Of a stretch of DNA of 50,185 bases, positions 24,104 to 32,856 are shown in pieces (position 1 is the first letter of the stretch; each line of letters opens with the position of its first letter). Both the position numbers and the translations under genes were made by a program. The stretch spans positions 1-50,185 of the forward strand of contig CAUTJT010000010.1 in assembly GCA_963539215.1 (NCBI GenBank), in the 5' to 3' direction. The notes under the pieces were generated by a model. The model searched no databases. It saw only the letters and a program-made list of their open reading frames with translations, and had not been told where the DNA came from. The stretch comes from CAURNT01 sp963539215 (GTDB taxonomy: Bacteria; Fusobacteriota; Fusobacteriia; Fusobacteriales; Leptotrichiaceae).

Positions 24104-25333
24104 TTATTTAAAAATTCCTGCATTATTTGACACATTATCTTTAACATTATTTACATTATCCATTTTATTATATAAACTAGGTGCTTGTATATCTAAACTT
24201 TCATAGTTTTTATATACATTTTCAATTTTACCATTTACCAAATTATTAATTAAAGTTATATACTTACCATTAAATACTTTAACAAATGATTCATATCCTT
24301 TATTTTCTAAATCTACAACATTATTTTCTGCATATATTTTTGAATTATATCCTACACCTAGAGAATATTTATAATCAGGATTTCTATTATCATTTTTATA
24401 ATAATTATTATATACATGTATTAAACCATATCTAACTCTAGGTCCCCTTTGAACTATGTTATAGAAATAGTTATGATGTAACGTAACCTTTAATTTACCA
24501 TCATCACTTTTTTTATTATCACTAGATCCTATCAACATAGTTTTATTATGATTTCTAAATATATTATATGATACTGTTATATTATCTGCACCATCTGTTA
24601 TATCAACTAATCCATCATGTTGCTCATATTTTCTTCCAAAATATTTAATTTCTTCTGTTTTAGAATCTTCAAATATACAATGATCTATCCAAATATTATT
24701 TCCACCTTTTATAGTTATACTATCATATTGAGAATTCCAGTTACCAGTTTTATCATCAAAAGGATCCCATTGTGGAAATAAATCTAATGGAGTTATGAAA
24801 TGTATATTTCTTATTATTATATTATTCGTAGAAATCCTAAAATTAACTCCAATTAATTTAACATTTTCAAGGCCTACTATAGTCGTATTACTTGGTATAT
24901 CTATAACTACATCCTTTTCTTGATTTTTAGAAGATTTTTTTCTTAATTCTTCTAAGTTTCCAGATATTTTATTTTTCCCCCAAGAATCAGGATTATATTC
25001 TTTCAAATAATCTTTCAAACTATATCCAGAAACTTCATAATTACTTACATTTAATTTATTTCCATTACTATCAACAGTAAAATCTATATCATTTTCTATA
25101 ACTATTATTTTTTCAACATTATTACCTATACTCCCCAAAGCATCTAATAACTCTTTCTTAGTTTTAACTCTATAAATATTTTTACTATCTGCATTAGCTC
25201 CACCACTAACTCCTCCATTTAAAGAAGCATATCCATCATTTTGTGGTAAGGTTTCTCTAATCAAATTATTATAGTTTACAGAAAAGCTAACAAAAGATAA
25301 CATTAAAATTAGTAAAAATAAAATTTTTTTCAT
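24104..25333 (-). CDS. Secreted pectate lyase (polysaccharide lyase family 1)
   Basis: A 409-residue secreted protein: signal peptide (residues 1-18, MKKILFLLILMLSFVSFS) and a parallel beta-helix. PL1 signatures are present: NNIWIDHCIFEDS (212-224), HDGLVDITDGADNITVSYN (239-257, with the calcium-binding aspartates) and the catalytic RxPxxR motif as QRGPRVRYG (295-303). These enzymes cleave polygalacturonate by beta-elimination. The ATG follows AAAGGGGAAA. It stands alone and is bracketed by the intact and truncated omp copies. No uronate uptake or breakdown genes are nearby, so another polyuronide or host glycan is possible. Confidence 0.88.
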   Translation of the reverse strand: MKKILFLLILMLSFVSFSVNYNNLIRETLPQNDGYASLNGGVSGGANADSKNIYRVKTKKELLDALGSIGNNVEKIIVIENDIDFTVDSNGNKLNVSNYEVSGYSLKDYLKEYNPDSWGKNKISGNLEELRKKSSKNQEKDVVIDIPSNTTIVGLENVKLIGVNFRISTNNIIIRNIHFITPLDLFPQWDPFDDKTGNWNSQYDSITIKGGNNIWIDHCIFEDSKTEEIKYFGRKYEQHDGLVDITDGADNITVSYNIFRNHNKTMLIGSSDNKKSDDGKLKVTLHHNYFYNIVQRGPRVRYGLIHVYNNYYKNDNRNPDYKYSLGVGYNSKIYAENNVVDLENKGYESFVKVFNGKYITLINNLVNGKIENVYKNYESLDIQAPSLYNKMDNVNNVKDNVSNNAGIFK

Positions 25334-25456
25334 TATATTTCCCCTTTTTTTAACAACTATATTTTTATATAATCTATATTTATTATACTATTTTAAATAT
25401 GACAATTCAACAAAAGTATAAAAGCAAGAAATTTGTTGGTACACATTATTTTTATA

Positions 25457-25927
25457 TTAAAAACTATAACCTAAACCTAATCTTGCATATCCAGGATATC
25501 CACCACCAATTTCTGCTGTAAACCCTTTATATTCTGTTCCTACATATGCTCTTCCTGTTATATCATATTTAATACTAAAAGTTTTTGCTTTATAATGAAA
25601 ACTAATTGGTAAACCTGCATTTACCCCTCCGTAAACATTTAAATCATTATTTACCTTATACCCAACTTCAATAGAACCCACAGGCCCTACATATCCAGTA
25701 TCAACCTTTTTATTTTCAATAGATACTACTGCTCCAGCTTCTAATCCAACTCCAACCTTACCATAAACCTTATCTGTAATTCCAAATGTAGAATATTGTT
25801 GTCCTTCAAGACCTGTTGTAATTAAATTACCCTTATTATATGTAACATGCCCTAATACTTTATATGGTTTAACTCCACCAAAAGCAATCATTCCTAACAA
25901 TGATATTAACAATAATAATTTTTTCAT
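25457..25927 (-). CDS. Small outer-membrane beta-barrel-like protein
   Basis: A 156-residue protein with a cleavable signal peptide (MKKLLLLISLLGMIAFG) and short amphipathic strands with frequent Gly, Tyr and aromatic residues, ending in YARLGLGYSF. A C-terminal Phe is the hallmark of outer-membrane barrels. Ten extra N-terminal residues are possible, but AAAGGAGA sits correctly for the ATG at 25927. I do not recognise a named family. A truncated copy lies at 23797-23991 in the same orientation. Function unknown; possibly adhesion or a small porin-like barrel. Confidence 0.7.
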   Translation of the reverse strand: MKKLLLLISLLGMIAFGGVKPYKVLGHVTYNKGNLITTGLEGQQYSTFGITDKVYGKVGVGLEAGAVVSIENKKVDTGYVGPVGSIEVGYKVNNDLNVYGGVNAGLPISFHYKAKTFSIKYDITGRAYVGTEYKGFTAEIGGGYPGYARLGLGYSF

Positions 25928-26014
25928 TTTAAATTCTCCTTTAATCGATATATTCATATACTATCACTTTTTTTTAACATTGTAAATGTAAAACATAAAA
26001 TTAAAATTTAATCT

Positions 26015-26055
26015 CAAAAAAGACTAAATATACATTTATATATACAATATATTTA
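26015..26055 (-). terminator. Likely terminator of the nucleoside catabolic operon
   Basis: Arms TAAATATA (26025-26032) and TATATTTA (26048-26055), followed on the minus strand by GTC and six T. It overlaps the stop codon of the 45-residue ORF. The stem is pure A/T, so confidence is moderate. Confidence 0.45.
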
Positions 26056-26190
26056 TAAAGCAATATTTAAAACTTCAATAATTTCTTTAGAATCAAGCCC
26101 TAAATAATGTCCTATCTTTGTAGTATCTTTTTTAGTTGCTCTAAGTGTCATCTTTTCAAATTTAGAATCATCTATATTAAAATCTAACAT
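26053..26190 (-). CDS. 45-residue ORF coupled to the DeoR regulator
   Basis: Starts inside the last codons of the DeoR gene, 14 bp before its end, with a good GAAGGAGA ribosome site. The peptide opens MLDFNIDDSKFEKMTLRATK, is highly charged, and ends with a helix-like stretch, LGLDSKEIIEVLNIAL. No family is recognised. It is the last gene of the nucleoside catabolic operon and lies before a likely terminator. Coding is supported by coupling, ribosome site and balanced composition, but it could be a leftover. Confidence 0.5.
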   Translation of the reverse strand: MLDFNIDDSKFEKMTLRATKKDTTKIGHYLGLDSKEIIEVLNIAL

Positions 26191-26938
26191 TTATATTCTC
26201 CTTCTTTAAGAAGTCCTCCCATTTTTTACTAAGTTTCTTATCTGTAACTATTAAATCAACAGGCTCCATTTTTGAAAATACTATTGAATCATTGTCATCA
26301 AACTTAGTATGATCAAGTAGTAAAACTTTTTTCTTAGAATGTTTTAACATTAAATCCCTTATTTTTAATTCTTCTAATTTATTATCACCAAATCCAAACT
26401 CCATATTTATAGAAGTATAACTTACAAAAGAGATATCTGCATGATAAGCAGATAAAGTTTCAGTTGCTAAATAACCTACAAAAGATTTATTCTTTTTTCT
26501 AAAATTTCCTCCTATAAGTATAAACTTAACTGTTTCTGACATCTCACAAAGATTTGCTATTTGCAATGAATTAGTAATTATAGTAACTATAATTTTAGAA
26601 TCAATAATTTTTTTTGCAAGCTCTATACATGTAGTGCTAGAATCTAACATTATTGTATCTCTTTCTTTTATTATATCTATAGCTTTATTAGCTATATATA
26701 TTTTTTCATTTTTCAGTAATGTTTCACGTATGTTCAATGAGAATCCATGATGATACTTATACTCTATATATGCCCCTCCATGTGTTCTAACAAGCTTTGA
26801 TTCTTTTTCAAGTTCAATTAAATCTTTTCTTATAGTTTCTTCACTACAATCTAACTCTTTTGCAATAGTTGATATTGATAAACTTCCATTTATATCTAAA
26901 TATTCAAGAATTTTATTTTGTCTTACTACCTTGATCAT
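26177..26938 (-). CDS. DeoR-family transcriptional regulator
   Basis: A 253-residue repressor. The N-terminal winged helix-turn-helix is SISTIAKELDCSEETIRKDL (residues 18-37), followed by the family's RTHGGA; the C-terminal DeoRC domain resembles a sugar-phosphate isomerase and senses phosphorylated sugars (DSSTTCIELAKKI, VGYLATETL). Encoded with the enzymes and permease upstream, it probably controls them, with the pathway's sugar-1-phosphate or ketose-1-phosphate as effector. Candidate operator repeats lie at 30773-30809. Confidence 0.88.
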   Translation of the reverse strand: MIKVVRQNKILEYLDINGSLSISTIAKELDCSEETIRKDLIELEKESKLVRTHGGAYIEYKYHHGFSLNIRETLLKNEKIYIANKAIDIIKERDTIMLDSSTTCIELAKKIIDSKIIVTIITNSLQIANLCEMSETVKFILIGGNFRKKNKSFVGYLATETLSAYHADISFVSYTSINMEFGFGDNKLEELKIRDLMLKHSKKKVLLLDHTKFDDNDSIVFSKMEPVDLIVTDKKLSKKWEDFLKKENINVRF

Positions 26939-26952
26939 TTATATACCTCTCT

Positions 26953-27540
26953 TTATTTTATAATAACGGGAGTACCTGAAGTTTTGGCATAATAATAAAT
27001 TTTTGCTGCATCTTCTACATATTCAGCTGCCATAAAGGCATCTTCAAGTGTTTCTCCACAACTTATTGTACCATGATTTGCAAGTAAACACGAATTTCTA
27101 TCTTCTAAATATGGTAAAATAACTTCACCTAATTCTTTGCTTCCTGCAGGTCTATAAGGTGCCACATGTAAATCTCCACCTAAATATGGTCTCATTTCTA
27201 TCAAAATTAACGGTATATCTTCATGTGTAACAGCAAATGATGTAGCAAATGTTGAATGAGTATGAACAATTGCATTATATTTTTTAAATCTTTCATAAAC
27301 ACAAACATGCATTTGCCATTCAGAAGATGGTCTTTGTCCTTTTATATATGGTTCTCCTTTTGAATTTATTTCTACTATATCATGTTCCTGTATTTGATCG
27401 TATGCCATACTACTTGGTGTTATAAAAAAGCTATCTTCTTTATCTGGATTACGCATACTAATATTTCCACTCGTACCTGCCACAAGCCCAGTATTATACA
27501 TTTTTCTTCCTGCTTCAACTATCATTTCTTTAACATTCAT
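26953..27540 (-). CDS. Class II aldolase (fuculose-phosphate aldolase type)
   Basis: A 195-residue zinc aldolase of the class II aldolase/adducin family. The zinc ligands are His93, His95 (VHTHSTF) and His156 (LANHGT), with catalytic Glu74 (SSEWQMH). The glycine-rich TSGNIS motif binds phosphate. Relatives cleave fuculose-1-P, ribulose-P or, in the DHAP shunt, 5-deoxyribulose-1-P and methylthioribulose-1-P to DHAP plus an aldehyde. Its position right after an MtnA-like isomerase favours the last reaction. In the same family, MtnB is a dehydratase, but no MtnC or MtnD is present. Confidence 0.88.
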   Translation of the reverse strand: MNVKEMIVEAGRKMYNTGLVAGTSGNISMRNPDKEDSFFITPSSMAYDQIQEHDIVEINSKGEPYIKGQRPSSEWQMHVCVYERFKKYNAIVHTHSTFATSFAVTHEDIPLILIEMRPYLGGDLHVAPYRPAGSKELGEVILPYLEDRNSCLLANHGTISCGETLEDAFMAAEYVEDAAKIYYYAKTSGTPVIIK

Positions 27541-27554
27541 TTTTTATCTCCTTA

Positions 27555-28601
27555 TTAATAAAATCTTTTAACTTCATTTTTGAAGTAACTGTTTAAGTCA
27601 TAAGCTGAATATATTCCTTTATCAGTTACTACACCACCTATCAAATGTGGAGGAGTTATATCAAATGATGGATAGATAGCCTTAGTATTTTTATGTGTAT
27701 GATTTCCTAGTACTAAACTTGGATCTCTTAACTCTATTTTTATATCCTCTTCGTTGAATTTATCAACATCAGGTATACCTGTAACAAAATATGGTACTCC
27801 AAATTCTTTAGCAAGTATAGCTATTTGAAATGTTCCAACTTTATTGGCTATATATCCTGCACGTGTAATTGTATCAGCTGCTGAAGTAAATACGTTAATA
27901 CCTATATATTTCATAGTATAAGCAACCATATTATCTGAAATAACTGTAGTATCAAATCCCATTTCAGCAAAACAAGTTGCAGTTAATCTCGCACCTTGAA
28001 AATAAGGACGAGTTTCTGCACAATAAAATTTAACATTATCTTTATTTTCCCTTTTTAAAACTCTAATTAACATACCTATTATAGTTTCCCCAAAACATTG
28101 AGTAAGTACTTTATCTCCATCTTTTATTTGACTTGAAAGATGAACTGCAACTTCTTCCATAATACTATATCTTCTATTTAAAGAAGCAATAGTATCATTT
28201 TTTATCGCTTCATAAGTAATTTGACCTTTTTCAAGAGCTTCTATTGCAACATTTAAGCAAGAATTTGTTATTTTTCCCATTCTATTTGCAGTAGTAGGTC
28301 TAGCATGACTTAATGTATAACTAGCTTTCTTAAGATATTCTATTTGAGCATCTTTATCTAAATTACGACATTCATAAGCAGCTAGTGCCATTCCCATTCC
28401 TACAGCTGTATAAGGCCCTGCACTTTGTGTAACCATATCTGCTACAGCTTGAGCTACTTCTTCATGTTTACTACAAGTTACAAATTCAACTCTTTCTGGA
28501 TAAATTCTTCTATCTAATATTTTTACAAAACCTTCTTCATAAAACCATGCAATATTTTCATAAGTTAACATAAAAGGAAGGTTATAATCTTTTCTTTCCA
28601 T
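27555..28601 (-). CDS. MtnA-like aldose-1-phosphate isomerase
   Basis: A 348-residue member of the eIF2B/MtnA family. It carries the ILDRRIYPERVEF start (MtnA: LIDQTKLP), the catalytic-type cysteine Cys169 in LTQCFGE, CAETRPYFQGARLTA, ISDNMVAYTM, the catalytic aspartate Asp243 in SAADTITRAGYIANKVGT, and a FDITPPHLI-like tail. MtnA converts methylthioribose-1-P to methylthioribulose-1-P; related enzymes convert 5-deoxyribose-1-P. With a phosphorylase upstream and an aldolase downstream it forms a complete three-step path. The loops differ from housekeeping MtnA, so 5-deoxyribose-1-P or ribose-1-P are also possible substrates. Confidence 0.85.
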   Translation of the reverse strand: MERKDYNLPFMLTYENIAWFYEEGFVKILDRRIYPERVEFVTCSKHEEVAQAVADMVTQSAGPYTAVGMGMALAAYECRNLDKDAQIEYLKKASYTLSHARPTTANRMGKITNSCLNVAIEALEKGQITYEAIKNDTIASLNRRYSIMEEVAVHLSSQIKDGDKVLTQCFGETIIGMLIRVLKRENKDNVKFYCAETRPYFQGARLTATCFAEMGFDTTVISDNMVAYTMKYIGINVFTSAADTITRAGYIANKVGTFQIAILAKEFGVPYFVTGIPDVDKFNEEDIKIELRDPSLVLGNHTHKNTKAIYPSFDITPPHLIGGVVTDKGIYSAYDLNSYFKNEVKRFY

Positions 28602-28635
28602 ATAGATTTTCTCCTAAAACATTATAATTGTTTTA

Positions 28636-29955
28636 TTATTTATTTTTTTTAGCATCTAACACTTTCTTTACATGACCTTCTCTTAAGAATGCATATATAA
28701 TAACCAATAAACAAAATACTATAATAGGTATTATAGCACCTTGTTCTTTCATATAATCCCAACTTGAATATATAGCTATAATATATATACAAGCACTTAT
28801 AATAGGTAATAATATTGAAGCCCATCTTGGTAATTTAAATTGAGCATTTTTATAAGCTTCAGGATTTTTCTTTTCTAAGAAAGCTATTGCCATTACAGGG
28901 AATATTGCAAATATTAAACCAACATTTGCTCCTATAACTGATACAGCTTTAATTTCTTGTCCTAATAAAATTGGATACATACCTACTAAATAATACATTA
29001 ATAATAACCAGTGAGGTGTTCCAAATTTTTTGTTTTCTTGAGCAAATTTTTCAGGGAACCAACCATCTTTAATAGCTTGTTTTATACCATTTGGTGCCCA
29101 AGCAAATACTGCATTTAATGATGATAATAAAGCACACATTCCTCCACCTATAATGAATACTAAATACATCCAATTAGGTAATATAGCTTTTGCAACAACT
29201 CCTAAATTTTTATAAGCAACTTCATCAAGTGGTAAAGTACCAGCTGCAACTAAAGCTATTAAAAAGTATAAAATTGAAACAATAACTGTTGAACTTATCA
29301 TTGCTACAGGTATATCTCTACCTGGATTTTTTGCATTTCCTCCAAATTCTGATAAAAATTCTCCACCTATCATTGCATATCTAACCAACACTGATGCTGC
29401 TATAAATTGTCCAACTCCATTAGGTAAGATATTCCCTATTTCAAAGAAAGAACCAAAATCTTGTACTTGAGGTAATCCAAATGAAACAAAAGCAAATAAT
29501 GAAGCAAGTAATACAACTACAACTGCTCTTTGAATTAAAACTGATGTTTTAATACCAACTAAGTTTATTATAAACACAAAAGTCATACAAGCTCCAGCTA
29601 TTAAATTAACATTGATATTTGGCCATAGTTGTTGTGCATATTGCGCAAATCCTATTGCATATTGTGCAAGAACAAATTGTCCGAATACTAATAAAGCAAC
29701 ATAGAAGAAGCTTGTTTTTCTACCGACTAAATCTCTAACATAAGAATACATACCACCTGCATTAGGTATTGCAGAACCAAGTGCAGCTAAAGGTATTAAA
29801 GGTATAACTACTATAACAGCTGCTATTAAAAATGAAACAGCAACCCCTTTACCTGTCATACCCATAGCAATACAAAGTAGAACCATTATCCCAGACCCTA
29901 TAATTTGTCCGACACCTACTAAAAACAACTCCCAAAAACTTAATTTTTTTTCCAT
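28636..29955 (-). CDS. APC superfamily permease
   Basis: A 439-residue inner-membrane permease with about twelve hydrophobic segments. The family start is VGVGQIIGSGIMVLLCIAMG, with the unwound helix-1 motif GSG, and IPNAGGMYSYVRDLVG forms helix 3. APC carriers usually move amino acids or amines. Lying between a nucleoside phosphorylase and an isomerase, it might import the nucleoside or sulfur compound that the operon breaks down, but that would be an unusual substrate for the family. Confidence 0.85.
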   Translation of the reverse strand: MEKKLSFWELFLVGVGQIIGSGIMVLLCIAMGMTGKGVAVSFLIAAVIVVIPLIPLAALGSAIPNAGGMYSYVRDLVGRKTSFFYVALLVFGQFVLAQYAIGFAQYAQQLWPNINVNLIAGACMTFVFIINLVGIKTSVLIQRAVVVVLLASLFAFVSFGLPQVQDFGSFFEIGNILPNGVGQFIAASVLVRYAMIGGEFLSEFGGNAKNPGRDIPVAMISSTVIVSILYFLIALVAAGTLPLDEVAYKNLGVVAKAILPNWMYLVFIIGGGMCALLSSLNAVFAWAPNGIKQAIKDGWFPEKFAQENKKFGTPHWLLLMYYLVGMYPILLGQEIKAVSVIGANVGLIFAIFPVMAIAFLEKKNPEAYKNAQFKLPRWASILLPIISACIYIIAIYSSWDYMKEQGAIIPIIVFCLLVIIYAFLREGHVKKVLDAKKNK

Positions 29956-29982
29956 AATAAATTGGACTCCCTTCTAATTCTA

Positions 29983-30720
29983 TTAAATATTAATATTTAT
30001 TAACGCTTCAAATACTACATCTGCACAAGTTTGTACAGTTTTATTTAACAATTCTGGATCTGGATCATTATCTTCTGCACTATCAAGTACAGCTAATGCA
30101 TTACCATCAACTGCAAGTATAGCTCCAGCTTTAATGTTATAAAGAGATGCTGCTGTAAACAGAGCTGAAACTTCCATTTCAAGTCCTATCGCTCCAGCTT
30201 TAGCTTGAAGTTCTGTATTTGTTTCTAAAAGTCCTCCATAAAAAGCACCTTGAGTAACTATAACTCCTGTATGAACTTTTATATTTTGTTCTTTAGCAGA
30301 TTTAGCCAATTCCATAACGCAATCAAAATCTGCTATAGCTGGAAATGATTCAGGAACATATATATTACTTACTCCTTCTTCTTTAGCTGCTGCTGTAGGA
30401 ACTATAATATCTCCTGTCTTAACTTTTGAACTTAATGATCCACAAGTACCAAGTCTAAGTATTAATTTAGCTCCACCTTTAATTAATGAAATAAATGAAA
30501 GCATAGCTCCACTTGCCCCAACACCATGAGATGATATATTAACAGGAACACCTTTATATGTTCCACTATAAGTCCAATATTCACGACCTTTAGCAAGACA
30601 CTTCATGTTATCAAGTCTATTAGCAAGCATTTCTGCTCTAAATGGATCCCCAACAACAAGAACTCTTTCTGCTACATCGCCTTTTCTTAGTCTAATTCCA
30701 GGTAATAATTCTTCGCTCAT
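29983..30720 (-). CDS. Nucleoside phosphorylase (PNP/uridine phosphorylase family)
   Basis: A 245-residue family-1 nucleoside phosphorylase, splitting a nucleoside with phosphate to the base and (deoxy)ribose-1-phosphate. The phosphate site is GDPFR (24-28) and RLGTCGSL (89-96); the ribose-binding signature is GLEMEV (179-184), where Glu183 would bind the sugar hydroxyls. The purine-specific Asp of PNP in a SDH motif is not evident; AVDGNAL sits there instead. It is closest in style to uridine phosphorylases, but substrate could be 5'-deoxyadenosine, methylthioadenosine, inosine or uridine. First gene of the operon, start site AAGGAGA. Confidence 0.85.
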   Translation of the reverse strand: MSEELLPGIRLRKGDVAERVLVVGDPFRAEMLANRLDNMKCLAKGREYWTYSGTYKGVPVNISSHGVGASGAMLSFISLIKGGAKLILRLGTCGSLSSKVKTGDIIVPTAAAKEEGVSNIYVPESFPAIADFDCVMELAKSAKEQNIKVHTGVIVTQGAFYGGLLETNTELQAKAGAIGLEMEVSALFTAASLYNIKAGAILAVDGNALAVLDSAEDNDPDPELLNKTVQTCADVVFEALININI

Positions 30721-30758
30721 TTTTATCTCCTTTTTTAAACAATTTTATCTACATTATA

Positions 30759-30809
30759 TTAATACAGTACAATTCCAAAAAAGTCAATACTTTTCCAAAA
30801 AAATCCAAA
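30759..30809 (-). promoter_or_regulatory. Promoter and candidate DeoR operator of the nucleoside catabolic operon
   Basis: Minus-strand TTGACT (30782-30787) and TATTAA (30759-30764), 17-bp spacer. TTCCAAAAAA occurs at 30773 and again at 30793 (20 bp apart), and TCCAAA at 30804 is a further 10-11 bp on, so copies lie on one face of the helix over and upstream of the -35 box. DeoR-type repressors bind phased direct repeats of this sort; the assignment is an inference. Confidence 0.55.
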
Positions 30810-30906
30810 TATTTTTTAAGATAAATTAATAACTCAAATTCAAAAATAATCAAAAACCTTTTTAAAATAATGATTAAATTAATTTTTGTTTTTATTGGAA
30901 TAATAA

Positions 30907-30949
30907 AAAGGTAGTAACAAAATATTAGAATTTTATTATTACTACCTTT
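30907..30949 (-). terminator. Terminator after the FAD oxidoreductase operon
   Basis: Arms AAAGGTAGTAA (30907-30917) and TTACTACCTTT (30939-30949) form a perfect 11-bp stem with a 21-base loop; TTATTATT follows on the minus strand. Six bases after the stop. Confidence 0.8.
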
Positions 30950-30954
30950 AAAAT

Positions 30955-32265
30955 TTAATTTTTATGTATATAATTAGAAAGTTCTATATTATCATTCAAA
31001 GCTTTTGCACATATTTTACCTACAGTATCACCCATATCAATCAATGTAGCTTGAACTCTAATACTAGCTTGAACTAAAAAACTTGTAGAGATACATCTAC
31101 CTACAGTTATTAAATTATCAATAACATCATTAATTAAACATCTATATGGGATTTCATAATATTCTCCTTTTTTGTACTTTTCCATATGAATTAATCCCTT
31201 AGTAGAATGAACATCTATATACCAGTCTGCTTTAGCAACTGCATCTTCAAATTTTTTTCTTTCAATATAATCTTCTTCAACTAAAATATATTTTCCTAAT
31301 ATTCTATAAGATTCACGAATTCCTAAAGTATTAGCTATCCTAATTAAATAAGATTTTTCAAAACCAGGCATCATTTCTTTTAAGAATTTTGTTAATCTTT
31401 GTATTTTTTCTTTACCTTGTAATATTGCTTTTGATCTAATTAAAGAATTAGTATTTTTTTTCATCATTTCAAGATGAGGACAATTAAAAGTCATGCATCC
31501 TACCGTATCCGGAATAGAAAAACACTGAAAATATATCAAATCTTCTTCTTTAAGTATTCCTTTTTCTACTCCTTCAACAAATAATGGTTCAAGTTTAAAT
31601 CCTTTACCTTTAACCATTGCTGCTTCAAAAAAATCACCGCTAATTAATTTAGAAAAAGTCTCATTCAAACTCAAAACATAGTTTCTAAATTTATTAATAT
31701 CAATACCACCCATTTCAAAACGCAAAGAACTCATTTGATTGTTACCGTTATCATCACCGCTAAATGTTTCAACTCCAGATAATCTAGATAATATAGCATC
31801 ACCTGTAGCATCAATAAATTGTTTAGCTTTAATAGCAACTAGTCCTTCAACTGTAGTTACAATTATATAATTAATTTTCTTTTCATATATTATTACATCA
31901 ACTAAAGTAGTATCATATAATATATCTCCTTTAAATAATTTTTCTAATACAAAACTTTTATTTTCAGGTGTAGAATAAAGATATTCTGTAAAACCATCTC
32001 TAGTTGTTAAATTTAAGTTTTTCAATTCTTTTTCTATAAGATAAAAATTGTCATTATGAGGAACAAAAGATTCCATAATTGGATTTACTAATGCATTTAC
32101 ACTTGCTCCTCCCAAAAAAATACTTTTTTCTACAATTAATACTTTATTTCCTAAATTTGAAGCACTTATAGCAGCCGAAGACCCTGATGTTCCCCCACCT
32201 ACAACAACTGTATCATATTCTCCAAAAATAGGTATAATTTTATTTGCATATGTTATATAGTTCAT
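30955..32265 (-). CDS. FAD-dependent oxidoreductase (FAD_oxidored type)
   Basis: A 436-residue flavoprotein. The dinucleotide motif is VVVGGGTSGSSAAI near the N-terminus, then VEKSIFLGGASVNALVNP. The C-terminus has the typical NLITVGRCISTSFLVQASIR and IDMGDTVGKICAKA. Members of this group oxidise varied organic substrates and often carry conserved cysteines; the actual reaction is unknown. An ORF extension of ten residues upstream is rejected because TGGAGGAGGCT precedes the ATG at 32265. It overlaps the HExxH gene by 26 bp and closes the hyuA operon. Confidence 0.8.
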   Translation of the reverse strand: MNYITYANKIIPIFGEYDTVVVGGGTSGSSAAISASNLGNKVLIVEKSIFLGGASVNALVNPIMESFVPHNDNFYLIEKELKNLNLTTRDGFTEYLYSTPENKSFVLEKLFKGDILYDTTLVDVIIYEKKINYIIVTTVEGLVAIKAKQFIDATGDAILSRLSGVETFSGDDNGNNQMSSLRFEMGGIDINKFRNYVLSLNETFSKLISGDFFEAAMVKGKGFKLEPLFVEGVEKGILKEEDLIYFQCFSIPDTVGCMTFNCPHLEMMKKNTNSLIRSKAILQGKEKIQRLTKFLKEMMPGFEKSYLIRIANTLGIRESYRILGKYILVEEDYIERKKFEDAVAKADWYIDVHSTKGLIHMEKYKKGEYYEIPYRCLINDVIDNLITVGRCISTSFLVQASIRVQATLIDMGDTVGKICAKALNDNIELSNYIHKN

Positions 32266-32854
32266 TTTCAGCCTCCTCCAAATACGTATAGTCAATATAA
32301 CCTTTTTTTATCAAAGCTAAATAATCTATATATTTAGGATTTATTTCAGAATTTGTAAATAATCTAGAAAATTCAATAGCGCATATTTCACTACATGCAT
32401 TTAATTTAGATTCAAAAAATATTCCTTTAATTTTTTTTAAATATTTTTGTACATAAATATCATATTTAATCTCTAAAAAATGATAAAATTCATGTGCTAT
32501 ACATAGATTTATTAAAAAATTTAAATCTATATTCTTTATATTTTTTGAAATTAATTCTAATTTTTTATTTAAATCATTTACATATATATTTATTTCTTTT
32601 TTGTTATCAAAATATACTATTTCCGAATATAAAATATATGGTGAATTTTTACTTACATTATCATATATTTTTAAAATTTTAAAACCATGTTTTTCAATTA
32701 TATCCACTATATTTTCATTTTTATAAATATCATAGATTTTTCGTGCAAAAGACTTGCAATTCTCTATATAATACATATAATCATTTCTATTAATTTTTCT
32801 AAAAAGTACATCTTGTTTCAACTCTAAAAAATATATTGTATCATCATTTATCAT
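32240..32854 (-). CDS. HExxH-motif protein, putative zinc metallopeptidase
   Basis: A 204-residue soluble protein with HEFYH at residues 121-125, in the helix LINLCIAHEFYHFLE, and an acidic residue 30-40 residues later (Glu156 in ACSEICAIEF, or Glu161) that could be the third zinc ligand. That layout fits gluzincin-type peptidases such as ImmA/IrrE relatives, but the flanking sequence is not close to any I know. There is no signal peptide. It is locked between hyuA (2-bp gap) and the FAD oxidoreductase (26-bp overlap), so it probably belongs to the same pathway, perhaps as a maturation or regulatory protease. Confidence 0.65.
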   Translation of the reverse strand: MINDDTIYFLELKQDVLFRKINRNDYMYYIENCKSFARKIYDIYKNENIVDIIEKHGFKILKIYDNVSKNSPYILYSEIVYFDNKKEINIYVNDLNKKLELISKNIKNIDLNFLINLCIAHEFYHFLEIKYDIYVQKYLKKIKGIFFESKLNACSEICAIEFSRLFTNSEINPKYIDYLALIKKGYIDYTYLEEAENELYNICK

Positions 32855-32856
32855 TT

